Origin: Gammaproteobacteria bacterium
GTDB lineage: Bacteria > Pseudomonadota > Gammaproteobacteria > Arenicellales > Poriferihabitantaceae
DNA: 41,655 nucleotides
Reading direction: 5' to 3'
Assembly (NCBI GenBank): GCA_009841725.1
Contig: VYGS01000040.1
Span: 35,563-77,217, forward strand
A model generated the notes under the pieces. The model was not told where the DNA came from. It ran no database searches and worked only from the letters and a program-made list of their open reading frames with translations. Shown piece after piece: positions 1 through 7,891 of the stretch. The translations under genes and the position numbers were made by a program. Position 1 is the stretch's first letter. Each line of letters starts with the position of its first letter.

Positions 1-1030
1 CGCTCTGGTTTCGCAGCCGAATCTGCCGGGCCCGGGCGGTGACGGCCTCGAGATTGGTCCTGAAGATGGTTTCCTCCAGATTCCGCTTGCCGGTGAAGCT
101 GCCCGTGTTGACGTCGACCGAGGTTAGCGCCTCGGTCTGGTCGATGACGAGGTAGCCCCCCGACTTGAGGGGGATTTTCCGGTTCAGGGCTTTCTGGATT
201 TCCTCCTCGATCCCGTACAGGTCGAAAATCGGCCGATCTCCCGGATAATGCTCGATCCGTTCGGTCGCTTGCGGAATCAGGTGGCGCACGAAGTCCCGGA
301 TTCCGTTGCAGGTTTCGCGGGAGTCGATCCGGACCCGTTCCACGTTGTTCCAGTCGGGGTCCCGAATCAGCCGGGTGGCGAGGGGCAGATTCTGATGGAT
401 CAGCATCGGCGCCCTGGAATTCTCGATCCGGGCGGCGATGCTTTCCCAGGTCCGGTTCAGAATGTTCATCTCCGCGTCCACGGCCTCGGGAGTCGCGAAC
501 TCGCCGACGGTGCGCAGGATGTACCCGCCTGGCCGGTCGGCGGCATCCACGCGTTCGCGGAGCTGCTGGAGCAACTCGGAGCGCTTCTCGTTGCCCTGGA
601 TGCGTTGTGAAATCCCGATATAGGCCTCTTTCGGCAGAAGCACGACATTGCGCATGGCGATGCTGATCTGGGCGGTCAGGCGGGCGCCCTTGGACCCGAT
701 GGGGTCCTTGATCACCTGAACCAGGATGTTCCGCCCTTCGGACAGCAGCGAGGTGATCTGGACCTGCGGATCGTGCTGCTGGTACTGGACCGCCTGTCCG
801 TCCCGGGGCATCAGGTCCTGGGCGTGGATGAACGCGGCGCGCTCAAGCCCGATGTCGACGAATGCGGCCTGCATCCCCGGGAGGATGCGCTTGACCACGC
901 CGAGGTATATGTTGCCGACGATGCCCTTGCTCCGGATACGCTCGATGTGCAACTCCTGCAGCATCCCGTTCTGGACCATGGCCGCACGCGTCTCCTGCGG
1001 CGTGACGTTGATCAGGATTTCCTCGGTCAT
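1..1030 (-). CDS. rng: Ribonuclease G, partial (3' end outside window)
   Basis: Endoribonuclease of the RNase E/G family, which matures the 5' end of 16S rRNA and takes part in mRNA decay in the cytoplasm. About 343 residues are present from the start ATG at 1030; the family is usually near 490, so roughly 70 percent is seen and the C-terminal Zn-link region is missing. The N-terminus (MTEEILINVTPQETR) is typical. An S1-like RNA-binding segment lies at about residues 35-120 (GNIYLGVVKRILPGMQAAFVDIG). The catalytic-domain signature DQTEALTSVDVNTG, with its metal-binding aspartates, lies near residues 300-313. The start overlaps the stop of maf by four bases (ATGA), so it is probably translationally coupled as the last visible member of the nadD-rsfS-rlmH-maf-rng operon. 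Confidence 0.95.
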   Translation of the reverse strand, partial: MTEEILINVTPQETRAAMVQNGMLQELHIERIRSKGIVGNIYLGVVKRILPGMQAAFVDIGLERAAFIHAQDLMPRDGQAVQYQQHDPQVQITSLLSEGRNILVQVIKDPIGSKGARLTAQISIAMRNVVLLPKEAYIGISQRIQGNEKRSELLQQLRERVDAADRPGGYILRTVGEFATPEAVDAEMNILNRTWESIAARIENSRAPMLIHQNLPLATRLIRDPDWNNVERVRIDSRETCNGIRDFVRHLIPQATERIEHYPGDRPIFDLYGIEEEIQKALNRKIPLKSGGYLVIDQTEALTSVDVNTGSFTGKRNLEETIFRTNLEAVTARARQIRLRNQS

Positions 1031-1599
1031 GACCGAGCCGGGAGGGAAAAGATCAGTTGATGAGTCTGCCACAGCGGCAGGCCGATGACGCCCGTGTAGC
1101 TGCCCTCGATCTGCGTCACGAAACCGGCGGCTCCGCTCTGGATTCCGTATCCGCCGGCCTTGTCGTACGGGTCCCCGGAAAGGCAGTAGCGCTCGATTTC
1201 GTCCGCGTGCAGCTCTCTGAAGGTGACATCGGTGCGGCTGATGAGCGACCGGCATCCGCGGTCGTCGCACAGCGTGACGGCCGAGTAGACGGCATGCGTG
1301 GCCCCGGACAGCTGCTCAAGCATCGCCACGGCATCCCGGTGGTCGCGCGGCTTGCCCAGCGCCTTCTCGGCGATGGACACGGTGGTGTCCCCGCCAAGCA
1401 CGCGCACATGGGGCCCCATGCGCCGGTAGACGGCAGCGGCCTTTTCCCGCGCCAGCCGGGCGGTCATGTCGCCGGGGGACTCGCCGTCGAGTTGGAACTC
1501 GTCGACCCCGGCGTCCGCGACGGTGAAATCGATGCCCAATTGCCCAAGCAGCGTTCTGCGCCGGGGCGAGGTGGAAGCGAGAATCAGCGGGGCATTCAT
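1027..1599 (-). CDS. maf: Maf family nucleoside triphosphate pyrophosphatase
   Basis: Cytoplasmic house-cleaning pyrophosphatase of the Maf/HAM1-like fold, which hydrolyses non-canonical or pyrimidine NTPs to NMP and PPi. The 190-aa protein starts MNAPLILASTSPRRRTLL, the family's phosphate-binding signature S-T/S-S-P-R-R. It also contains the conserved GGDTTVS segment and a C-terminal GYGIQSGAAGFV motif with the catalytic-type acidic and glycine pattern. A longer open frame runs upstream to 1815, but it overlaps rlmH and is not homologous, so the ATG at 1599 is chosen. That ATG overlaps the rlmH stop (ATGA), and its own stop overlaps the rng start in the same way. Substrate preference (dTTP/UTP versus m7GTP) is not decided here. 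Confidence 0.95.
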   Translation of the reverse strand: MNAPLILASTSPRRRTLLGQLGIDFTVADAGVDEFQLDGESPGDMTARLAREKAAAVYRRMGPHVRVLGGDTTVSIAEKALGKPRDHRDAVAMLEQLSGATHAVYSAVTLCDDRGCRSLISRTDVTFRELHADEIERYCLSGDPYDKAGGYGIQSGAAGFVTQIEGSYTGVIGLPLWQTHQLIFSLPARS

Positions 1600-2066
1600 C
1601 GGTGGTATGGCAGTCCTTCCACGATCGAGAAGCCCCGGTAGAGTTGTTCCGCCAGGATCACCCTGACGAGCGGGTGGGCAAAGGTGAGTGCCGACAGCGA
1701 CCAGGTTTCGCGGCAGACACCCAGAAACTGGTCGCTGAACCCCTCCGGCCCACCGACCGCCAGGGCGACGGGTTCGCCCTGATCGAGCCATCTTCCCATG
1801 TTCTGCGCAAGACACCGGGTTGTCCAGGCGGCGCCATTTCGATCCAGGGCGATCAGATATCCCGGTGACGGCACGGACTCGAGCACCCGGGCCTCTTCCT
1901 GCTGCCGGATTCTCGGGATGTCGGCGTTCTTTCCCCTGCGCAGGGCGGGGATTTCAACCAGGTCCAGGCGGAACCGCCCGCCGATGCGCTTCTGGTACTC
2001 GGCAAAACCCTGCTGAACCCATGCGGGCATCCGGTTTCCGACGGCAAGCAAGGTGATCTTCAGCAT
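1596..2066 (-). CDS. rlmH: 23S rRNA (pseudouridine-1915-N3)-methyltransferase RlmH
   Basis: SPOUT-class methyltransferase (YbeA) that methylates pseudouridine 1915 in helix 69 of 23S rRNA using S-adenosylmethionine. The 156-aa length equals the family's usual 155 or so. It shows the N-terminal MLKITLLAVGNRMPAWV and the SPOUT trefoil-knot signature AVGGPEGFSD. The C-terminus LRV/VRVILAEQLYRGFSIVEGLPYHR is near-invariant in RlmH. It lies between rsfS (16-nt gap) and maf (4-nt overlap), the usual order in gammaproteobacteria. Confidence 0.97.
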   Translation of the reverse strand: MLKITLLAVGNRMPAWVQQGFAEYQKRIGGRFRLDLVEIPALRRGKNADIPRIRQQEEARVLESVPSPGYLIALDRNGAAWTTRCLAQNMGRWLDQGEPVALAVGGPEGFSDQFLGVCRETWSLSALTFAHPLVRVILAEQLYRGFSIVEGLPYHR

Positions 2067-2082
2067 CGGAACTCATCGCTTG

Positions 2083-2514
2083 TCAGGCGTTCATCCCCGC
2101 CGTGTCGGAGGGCTCCTCCGGCTCGGGTGCCGCGTGGCCCAGCGAGTTGTCCCACAGTCCTTCCAGGTCATAGTGCTTTCGGGTGCGCTCGCGCATGATG
2201 TGCACGACCACGTCCACATAATCGACCAGCACCCAGTCTCTCGAATCCTCACCCTCCATGCCGATCGGGTTCCAGTTGCGCTCGCCCATGAATTCGAGCA
2301 CCCGTTCCGAGAGAGTCTTGACATGACGGTCGGAACTGCCGGTGACAATGACCATGCAGTCGGTGATATCGGTCAGCGACCGGACGTCCAGCGAGCGGAT
2401 GTCGATGCCCTTGGCGTCTTCAAGCGCGGACAGGACGACGGCCGTCATCTGTTCGGTGTCCGCGTTCTCGGTACGGGTTCTGTCAGGTCGGTTGCCGGCT
2501 GGGATCATGTTCAT
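2083..2514 (-). CDS. rsfS: Ribosome silencing factor RsfS
   Basis: RsfS (YbeB/Iojap) binds ribosomal protein L14 and blocks joining of the 30S subunit during starvation. The core ALEDAKGIDIRSLDVRSLTDITDCMVIVTGSSDRHV, followed by GMEGEDSRDWVLVDYVDVVVHIM and a YDLEGLW-like end, matches the family. The ATG at 2514 gives 143 aa, has an AGGA about 12 nt upstream and overlaps the nadD 3' end by 32 nt. ATGs at 2508 and 2448 are alternatives; 2448 gives a 121-aa form closer to the usual 105-130 aa but lacks a good ribosome binding site. The C-terminal tail (EPEEPSDTAGMNA) is a short acidic extension beyond the conserved domain. Confidence 0.92.
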   Translation of the reverse strand: MNMIPAGNRPDRTRTENADTEQMTAVVLSALEDAKGIDIRSLDVRSLTDITDCMVIVTGSSDRHVKTLSERVLEFMGERNWNPIGMEGEDSRDWVLVDYVDVVVHIMRERTRKHYDLEGLWDNSLGHAAPEPEEPSDTAGMNA

Positions 2515-3139
2515 ACAATCTGTGGTTCCTAATGTATTCCGATACGGCCGCCGGCACAAGCCGGCTGATGTCTTTTTTCTCGGCGAGACGTTGCCGGATA
2601 TCGGACGAGGAGATGAGGCAGGGCGCGACGTCTGCCATGTGGATGCGGCCAGCCGAAGTTCGGCGCAATGCTTCCGCCGATTCGGCGCGGGCCGCCCGCC
2701 ACCAGTCTGGAAGCGGTGTCGGCACCGCCGCGCCGGGCCGGGTCATGACGATGAAATGCACGCTGTCCAGGAGTTCCCGCCAGCGGTGCCACGACTCGAG
2801 GCCGGCCATCGCGTCCATGCCGAGAATGAAGCAGAAAATCCGCTCGGGATGGGTCGCCTTCAGTTCGCTCACCGTGTCATAGGAGTAGGAGTGCGCCGGG
2901 CGGCGAAGCTCGATATCGCTGACGTACAGTTGCGGATGGTCCCGGATCGCCAGATCCAGCATGCGGTGGCGATGGACTGACTCGGCCTGCGGGCGCCGGC
3001 GATGCGCCGGGGTGCCGGCCGGGATGCAGCACACGTCTTCAAGCCGGCAGGTACGGACCACCGACAGGACGGTTTCAAGATGCCCGTTGTGCACGGGATC
3101 GAAGGTGCCGCCAAAGAGTCCATGCAGGGCGTGGCTCAT
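2483..3139 (-). CDS. nadD: Nicotinate-nucleotide adenylyltransferase NadD
   Basis: Adenylates nicotinate mononucleotide to deamido-NAD in NAD biosynthesis. The 218-aa protein has the nucleotidyltransferase signature GGTFDPVHNGHL near the N-terminus (the HxGH ATP-binding motif). It also has the conserved GMDAMAGLESWHRWRELL segment and the C-terminal ISSSDIRQRL motif (SSTxIR) that contacts phosphate, so it is full length. It is the first gene of the nadD-rsfS-rlmH-maf-rng block. Upstream, 96 nt separate it from the TlpA-like gene on the same strand. Confidence 0.96.
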   Translation of the reverse strand: MSHALHGLFGGTFDPVHNGHLETVLSVVRTCRLEDVCCIPAGTPAHRRRPQAESVHRHRMLDLAIRDHPQLYVSDIELRRPAHSYSYDTVSELKATHPERIFCFILGMDAMAGLESWHRWRELLDSVHFIVMTRPGAAVPTPLPDWWRAARAESAEALRRTSAGRIHMADVAPCLISSSDIRQRLAEKKDISRLVPAAVSEYIRNHRLYEHDPSRQPT

Positions 3140-3235
3140 TGATTCGCGGGGCCGATCCGGTGAATCACGAGGAAGGTCTGCCGCGTCGGCATCGTGGCCC
3201 TGTTGCGCGGTCGCGAGTTGCAGCCGGGCATTCCG

Positions 3236-3757
3236 TCACTCCAGCACCGGAAGGATTTCCGCGTGCACTTCGGGGCTGTTCCAGTCGCGCTGTCCGACTC
3301 CGCCGAACACGACTCGGCCGTCCCGGTCGATCAGCAAGGTCGCGGGCAGACCCCGGACACAGTAGGTTTCAGCAACGGTTCCGCCCTCGTCGATGAGGAG
3401 AATCATGTTCAACTTGAGCGCATTCGTGTCGAGAAAATCGCGGACGGTTTGGGCGTCTTCTCCAAGGTTGATCGCGATGACCGAGAACGGCCGGTCCTGG
3501 AAGTGCCGGCGCAGCCCTTCCAGAGTCGGAAGCTCCTCGACGCACGGGCCGCACCAGGTGGCCCAGAAGTTGATGAGGACGGCCCTGCCCCGGAAGTCGG
3601 ACAGGCGGACCGGATTGCCGTCCAGGTCGTCCAGCACGAAATCCGAAACTTCCGCAGGCCTCTCCGGGCCGGATGCGACAGCCGGCGCGATGCCCAGGCA
3701 GAGACAGATCAGGATCAGGCCGATGGCCCGGATTCCGGCGGCTGATTTTCCGTTCAT
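3236..3757 (-). CDS. TlpA/ResA-like thioredoxin-fold protein, periplasmic
   Basis: A 173-aa exported thiol-disulfide oxidoreductase. The N-terminus MNGKSAAGIRAIG is followed by a hydrophobic segment (LILICLCLGIAPAVASG) that reads as a signal peptide or membrane anchor. The AlkC/TSA-Redoxin-type domain then carries the active site WCGPC (in FWATWCGPCVEELPTLE) and the cis-proline region RGLPATLLIDRDG. Such proteins reduce apo-cytochrome c or other periplasmic disulfides; the partner cannot be told because no cytochrome maturation gene lies beside it. The open frame extends 14 codons upstream, but ATG 3757 places the signal peptide at the N-terminus. Confidence 0.88.
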   Translation of the reverse strand: MNGKSAAGIRAIGLILICLCLGIAPAVASGPERPAEVSDFVLDDLDGNPVRLSDFRGRAVLINFWATWCGPCVEELPTLEGLRRHFQDRPFSVIAINLGEDAQTVRDFLDTNALKLNMILLIDEGGTVAETYCVRGLPATLLIDRDGRVVFGGVGQRDWNSPEVHAEILPVLE

Positions 3758-3835
3758 GCGCGGAGCGTCGGGGGGTGCGCGGACCGGAGAGACGGACAAG
3801 GAGCGGTCAACCGGATTGGCGGGTGCATCGACGGT

Positions 3836-4306
3836 CTAGCTGCGGGTCTGGGTGACCTTGAATTCCCACCGGACGGTGCCTTTCGGCGTGACCGACTCGA
3901 ACGAGAGATTCCGGGAGATGTCCCGGGACTGGCCGGGCGGGATGGTCAGGTTGATCCGCTCCTCCTCCTGTCCGATGACGGTACATTCGCTCCCGTCACT
4001 GCCGGTGCAGTCGAGCATGGTGATGCTGATCACGGAATCCCTCAGGGTGGCCTCCTCGTTGGCGTTGGTCAGGCGGGCGTTCAGCGTGTAGCCGTCCCGG
4101 TATCCGGAGGTCATGACCGGATTTTCGATGACGATGTCCTCGAGCGGCAATTTCGACCGCGCGAGTTCGGCCGTGTCGGTGGTGGTCAGGATGATGATCA
4201 GGGCGCACACGACCAGCACTCCGAGAATGCTGAAACCCGTTTTCGGATAGAACCTCGACAGGTACAGCAAGCCCGCAACGACTATGACAAGAAGAATCCA
4301 TTGCAT
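3836..4306 (-). CDS. Small membrane protein with C-terminal soluble domain, unknown function
   Basis: A 156-aa protein not recognised as a named family. Two hydrophobic helices occupy roughly residues 2-17 and 25-42 (MQWILLVIVVAGLLYL; FSILGVLVVCALIIIL). About 110 residues of beta-rich soluble sequence follow, probably periplasmic, with paired cysteines (LDCTGSDGSECTV). The soluble part (ARLTNANEEATLRDSVISI ... IPPGQSRDISRNLSFESV) resembles the FxLYD/DUF3426-like Ig-type domains of envelope proteins, but this is only pattern similarity. An RBS-like GGAG lies 8 nt before the ATG. A good sigma-70-type promoter precedes it (separate entry), so this gene may head the minus-strand cluster leading to nadD and rng. 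Confidence 0.75.
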   Translation of the reverse strand: MQWILLVIVVAGLLYLSRFYPKTGFSILGVLVVCALIIILTTTDTAELARSKLPLEDIVIENPVMTSGYRDGYTLNARLTNANEEATLRDSVISITMLDCTGSDGSECTVIGQEEERINLTIPPGQSRDISRNLSFESVTPKGTVRWEFKVTQTRS

Positions 4307-4334
4307 GCTACCGCTCCGGTCTGGTGATGTCTAT

Positions 4335-4363
4335 AAAATAGCGACTATGCGGAGATTTCTCAA
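4335..4363 (-). promoter_or_regulatory. Putative sigma-70 promoter of the 4306 gene
   Basis: On the minus strand TTGAGA (4358-4363) is followed, after exactly 17 nt, by TATTTT (4335-4340). Transcription would start near 4328, about 20 nt before the ATG at 4306. Each hexamer departs from consensus at one to two positions. Seen directly; function is inferred. Confidence 0.45.
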
Positions 4364-4486
4364 CCCGTGAATTTCCGAAATTGCATCCCGGTTGCGGCAA
4401 ATCCGGCGCGCAAATCGGGCATAATTGCTTTTGTTGGCAGCGACCTGCAATCGACGTTTTCTCATTCATCCGAGGCCGGGCAGCCC

Positions 4487-5863
4487 ATGAAGTACTACCA
4501 ATCCATGATCGAGACGGTCGGCAACACGCCGATGGTCAAGCTGAATTCCGTGAGCCGGGGCATCAAGGGCACCATTCTGGCCAAGGTCGAGTATTTCAAC
4601 CCCGGCAACTCGATGAAGGACCGCATGGCCATCAAGATGATCGAGGACGCCGAGGCCCGGGGCGACCTTCGGCCCGGCGGGACCATCGTCGAGGGGACGT
4701 CCGGCAACACCGGCATGGGGCTCGCACTCGCCGCCATCGCCAAGGGCTACCGGTGCGTGTTCACGCTGGCCGACAAGCAGTCCCGCGAGAAGATCGACAT
4801 CCTGCGCGCGGTCGGCGCCGAAGTGATCGTCTGCCCGACCGCGGTGCCGCCGGAGGATCCGCGCTCCTACTATTCGGTCGCGCAGCGCCTGACCGAGGAG
4901 ATCGAGAACTCGTACTATCCGAATCAGTATGACAACCTGTCCAATACCGTCGCGCACTACGAGACCACGGGTCCGGAGATATGGCGGGACACCGACGGAA
5001 AGATCACCCACTACGTCGCCGGAGTCGGCACCGGGGGCTCGATGTGCGGCGTGGCCCAGTATCTCAAGGAACGCAATCCGGATGTGGTCACGATCGGCAT
5101 CGACACCTACGGGTCGGTCTTCAAGAAATACAAGGAAACGGGCGTGTTCGACGAGAAGGAGATCTACCCCTATCTCACCGAGGGGATCGGGGAGGACATC
5201 CTGCCGAAGAACGTCGACTTCTCCCTGATCGATCATTTCGTCAAGGTGACCGACAAGGACGCCGCGATCATGACCCGCCGGCTGTCGCGCGAGGAGGGGA
5301 TGTTCGTCGGCTGGTCGTGCGGCTCCGCGGTCTGGGGAGCGCTCGAGTGGGCCAGGGGCCGCCTTGGAGAGGACGACGTGATGGTCGTCATCCTGCCGGA
5401 TCACGGCACCCGGTATCTGGCCAAGGTCTACAACGACGACTGGATGAAGGATCACGGCTTTCTCGAGGAGCGGGAGTTCTCCTCGGCCGCGACCATCATC
5501 TCGAAGCAGAGCGGGGAGGACGCGCTGACGACCATCGGCCGGGAGGCGACGGTGGCGGAGGCGCTGAGCCTGATGACGACTGCGGACATCTCCCAGCTGC
5601 CGGTGACTGATGGCCGGGAGTTTGTCGGAAGCCTGAGCGACACCCGACTGTTGGCGAACCTGATCGACGATCCGTCGATTCGGGACAAGTCGGTTCACGA
5701 GATCATGGAGCCTCCGTTCCAGTTCGTGCCGGTCGACACCACCCTGGACGTGCTGTCCTCGATGATCAACCGGGATTGCCAGGCCGTCATGGTGCGCGAC
5801 GAGCAGGGGCTGCCGCGGATCATCACTCAGCACGATCTCCTCGAGTCGATCGCGGCCGCCTGA
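4487..5863 (+). CDS. Cystathionine beta-synthase with two CBS domains
   Basis: PLP enzyme of fold type II that condenses L-serine and L-homocysteine to cystathionine, the first step of reverse transsulfuration. The 458-aa protein has the PLP lysine in NPGNSMKDR (about residue 44), the phosphate/substrate loop EGTSGNTGMG and the PLP-phosphate glycine loop GVGTGGSMCG. A C-terminal pair of CBS motifs at about residues 335-455 usually acts as a regulatory AdoMet or nucleotide sensor. The upstream ORF extension to 4367 lacks homology, so ATG 4487 (GAGG about 11 nt upstream) is chosen. O-acetylserine sulfhydrylase is the alternative, but the length and CBS pair favour cystathionine beta-synthase. 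It is convergent with the PIN gene, 19 nt away, and marks the left edge of the accessory island. Confidence 0.9.
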   Translation: MKYYQSMIETVGNTPMVKLNSVSRGIKGTILAKVEYFNPGNSMKDRMAIKMIEDAEARGDLRPGGTIVEGTSGNTGMGLALAAIAKGYRCVFTLADKQSREKIDILRAVGAEVIVCPTAVPPEDPRSYYSVAQRLTEEIENSYYPNQYDNLSNTVAHYETTGPEIWRDTDGKITHYVAGVGTGGSMCGVAQYLKERNPDVVTIGIDTYGSVFKKYKETGVFDEKEIYPYLTEGIGEDILPKNVDFSLIDHFVKVTDKDAAIMTRRLSREEGMFVGWSCGSAVWGALEWARGRLGEDDVMVVILPDHGTRYLAKVYNDDWMKDHGFLEEREFSSAATIISKQSGEDALTTIGREATVAEALSLMTTADISQLPVTDGREFVGSLSDTRLLANLIDDPSIRDKSVHEIMEPPFQFVPVDTTLDVLSSMINRDCQAVMVRDEQGLPRIITQHDLLESIAAA

Positions 5864-5882
5864 TTGGCCGGCCGTGAATTCG

Positions 5883-6491
5883 TCACCCGGTGTGAGCCGC
5901 CGGGATCGATTCGGCCACCGAATAGTCCAAATCCGGAATCGATTGCTCGGCATCCAGATCAGGAGGCTCGCTGTCTTGTACGCTGAGCTGTCGAAGATCG
6001 TGAAGTGTCCGATCAATGAGATGGTCGGGAAGAAAGACGGATCGATCCGACTTCCAGATCTCCAGTGCTTCGACTAAAGATGCGCGGTTGCATGCTTGGG
6101 TTGTCCAAAGTTGCTCGACGACCCACAGCACTCCATGAGTGTGAACCCCTTCCGAGGATGCGACCGTACGCAATAGCGAATCACCCGTCAGCAGAATACT
6201 GTCATCGTAGGACTGCGCGGTCACCACGCAAAAGCAGTCGTTGGCCGAAAGGTGCCCAAACCGGCGTTTGAGAACGATGGAGGCTGCAATCTCTTCAGGA
6301 GGAAGATCGTGGGTTTTCATGCCGCCACGATCAAGGATTTCCCAATCACCGGGAGTGAAATTCGGCAATTCGGATTCACGGATCGGCAACGGGACGATCA
6401 AGTGAAACGGGAGACGACGCAACATCGGCAAAAGTCGCCCCTTGCGAAGGTCGATCAGGCATGAGGCGTCATTGACTACGACAGAGGGCAT
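5883..6491 (-). CDS. PIN-domain toxin-like protein of an Xre-ImmA module
   Basis: A 202-aa protein with the spaced acidic residues of a PIN nuclease: D in VVNDASCLIDL (about residue 8), E in PIRESEL (about 39), D in LSANDCFCVVTA (about 108) and D in LLTGDSLLR. PIN toxins are Mg-dependent RNases that cleave tRNA, rRNA or mRNA. The C-terminal 50 residues are acidic and unassigned. Its ATG overlaps the stop of the upstream Xre-ImmA gene (TGATG), so the pair is co-translated. Pairing of COG2856-type (HTH plus ImmA/IrrE peptidase) proteins with PIN proteins is a known toxin-antitoxin arrangement; which RNA is cut here is unknown. Confidence 0.75.
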   Translation of the reverse strand: MPSVVVNDASCLIDLRKGRLLPMLRRLPFHLIVPLPIRESELPNFTPGDWEILDRGGMKTHDLPPEEIAASIVLKRRFGHLSANDCFCVVTAQSYDDSILLTGDSLLRTVASSEGVHTHGVLWVVEQLWTTQACNRASLVEALEIWKSDRSVFLPDHLIDRTLHDLRQLSVQDSEPPDLDAEQSIPDLDYSVAESIPAAHTG

Positions 6492-7570
6492 CAGCCGTGT
6501 GGTCCCCGGATTTCGCGCTCAATGGAGGAGAGAGGGCGATGCAGAAGCTGTGCAGCACGGACGGATGATATAAGCTGCTCTCCCAATGCCCGCCAGACCA
6601 GGCTCTCAAAGCGTTTCGGTCGCTCAAAGGCGCCGAATCCCTCGTCGTCCTGAATGGGCTCCGGCTCTTCCCTGCGCCAGGGACGCGCATAGCTGCGAAA
6701 GGCGTATTCAATGTAGGACTTCGGCAGGATGCCGGCCTGTCCGAGCCTCATCAACATGGCCGATGCCGAAACGCCGTAGAGTCGCTTCAATCGCATCATT
6801 TCGTGATAGGTCATGCCGTGACGGCGCTCGCCCGCTTCGGCCACGAGATGCTCGGCGGGAACCAGAAAGGCGCCCGCAAATCGATCGATGGCCTTCTCGA
6901 GCCGAATTTCCGGATTGTCGGTTGCGCGGATAACCCGATGCGCGAGTTCATGCGCAAGGTTGAAGCGCTTGCGCTCGACACCGGTTCGGCTGGATACGAC
7001 GACCACTGTGGTAGCAGGCCTTTCGCCGCTGCACAGTGCATCGCAGGCCAGTCCGTCGAACCGCTGAGGCAGATCCGCCTCGATCACCTTGATGCCCTTG
7101 TCTTCGAGAAGACCGGTCATGCTCGGGATCGGATCGATGCCGAGTGCCCAGTGCTGGCGAAGTCGGTTGGCCATGTCGTCGATCTTTTCAAAGCTCTCGA
7201 CCTGCCGGGTCACCAGATCGCCGAATGGATCATCCGGCGGAGCGAGATCAAGGATATCCTCGATAGCCAAGTAATCCTCAAGCTTTTCGATTACGATGGC
7301 TTCCGCTTTCGCGAGATCCCGAGCCGAGGTTCCCGAATGTTTTCGGAACTCGATACCCTCCAGGGCATCTACCTGGCCGCCCATGAGGAAGTCCAGGGAT
7401 ACTCCGAGAGTTTTTCCAAGCCCGACCAGAACCGACGACGACGGCATCATTTTGCCCGACTCGTACTTGCTGATCGCTTGCACAGTGACTCGCGGCGAGA
7501 CCTGATCGGCCAACTCCCGCATAGACAGCCCGGCCTTCTTCCTCGCCAAGAGCAGCCTTTTTCCGAACAT
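6491..7570 (-). CDS. Xre-family HTH regulator with ImmA/IrrE metallopeptidase domain
   Basis: A 359-aa two-domain protein. Residues about 5-60 form a Cro/CI-type helix-turn-helix (LLLARKKAGLSMRELAD ... VTVQAISKYESGKMMPS). Residues about 165-300 are an ImmA/IrrE peptidase domain with the zinc motif HELAH near residue 207 (FNLAHELAHRVI) and a downstream acidic partner in DRFAGAFLVPAEHL. Such proteins act as antitoxin and autorepressor, and in some phage/ICE systems the peptidase cleaves a repressor. ATG 7570 is preceded by GGAGG at 4 nt spacing, which fixes the start; an upstream ATG at 7600 adds ten residues but lacks a ribosome binding site. It is the first gene of the bicistron with the PIN protein. 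Confidence 0.88.
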   Translation of the reverse strand: MFGKRLLLARKKAGLSMRELADQVSPRVTVQAISKYESGKMMPSSSVLVGLGKTLGVSLDFLMGGQVDALEGIEFRKHSGTSARDLAKAEAIVIEKLEDYLAIEDILDLAPPDDPFGDLVTRQVESFEKIDDMANRLRQHWALGIDPIPSMTGLLEDKGIKVIEADLPQRFDGLACDALCSGERPATTVVVVSSRTGVERKRFNLAHELAHRVIRATDNPEIRLEKAIDRFAGAFLVPAEHLVAEAGERRHGMTYHEMMRLKRLYGVSASAMLMRLGQAGILPKSYIEYAFRSYARPWRREEPEPIQDDEGFGAFERPKRFESLVWRALGEQLISSVRAAQLLHRPLSSIEREIRGPHG

Positions 7571-7593
7571 GATGCCTCCACACATTATTTCGG

Positions 7594-7622
7594 TTGACAT
7601 TATACAAAATATCTATCAAAAT
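7594..7622. promoter_or_regulatory. AT-rich divergent promoter/operator between Xre-ImmA and DUF2188 genes
   Basis: A perfect TATAAT on the minus strand (7599-7604) lies about 30 nt before the Xre-ImmA ATG. On the plus strand TTGACA (7594-7599) is followed at 17 nt by a weak CAAAAT (7617-7622), which could serve the DUF2188 gene. TTGACAT and CTATCAA at the two ends form a loose inverted repeat, a plausible autorepressor site. The hexamers are seen; the operator role is inference. Confidence 0.4.
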
Positions 7623-7666
7623 TAAACTCCAAGTTAAATATTGATCCATTGGGTCAGGAAATCAAA

Positions 7667-7891
7667 ATGAGAAGAAGAAATCAACACGTTGTTCCCCGTG
7701 CAAGCGGGTGGGCAGTAAAGAGCGCAGGCAATCGGAGAGCGACATCAACTCATCGAACGCAACGCCAGGCAATCAACGCGGCCCGGCGCACTGCGCGGTC
7801 CCAAGGCACGGAAATGCTCGTGCACGGTCGGAACGGCCGGATTCGAGAGCGCAGCACCTACGGCCATGATCCATATCCTCCCAAGGGGTAG
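7667..7891 (+). CDS. DUF2188 family protein
   Basis: A 74-aa basic protein that closely follows the DUF2188 pattern: HVVPRASGWAVKSAGN near the start, then an alanine/arginine helix (QAINAARRTARSQGTE) and the terminal signature HGRNGRIRERSTYGHDPYPPKG. Function of the family is unknown; members are common beside mobile or stress genes. ATG 7667 is preceded by AGGA at 7-8 nt and is preferred over an in-frame TTG at 7649. It is transcribed divergently from the Xre-ImmA/PIN pair. Confidence 0.8.
   Translation: MRRRNQHVVPRASGWAVKSAGNRRATSTHRTQRQAINAARRTARSQGTEMLVHGRNGRIRERSTYGHDPYPPKG

Noticed and set aside
4466-6016. A 516-codon minus-strand open frame opposite the cystathionine beta-synthase gene
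   Set aside because: It is the antisense shadow of the cystathionine beta-synthase gene, whose product has clear PLP and CBS motifs; the antisense product is His/Arg/Asp-rich without domains.
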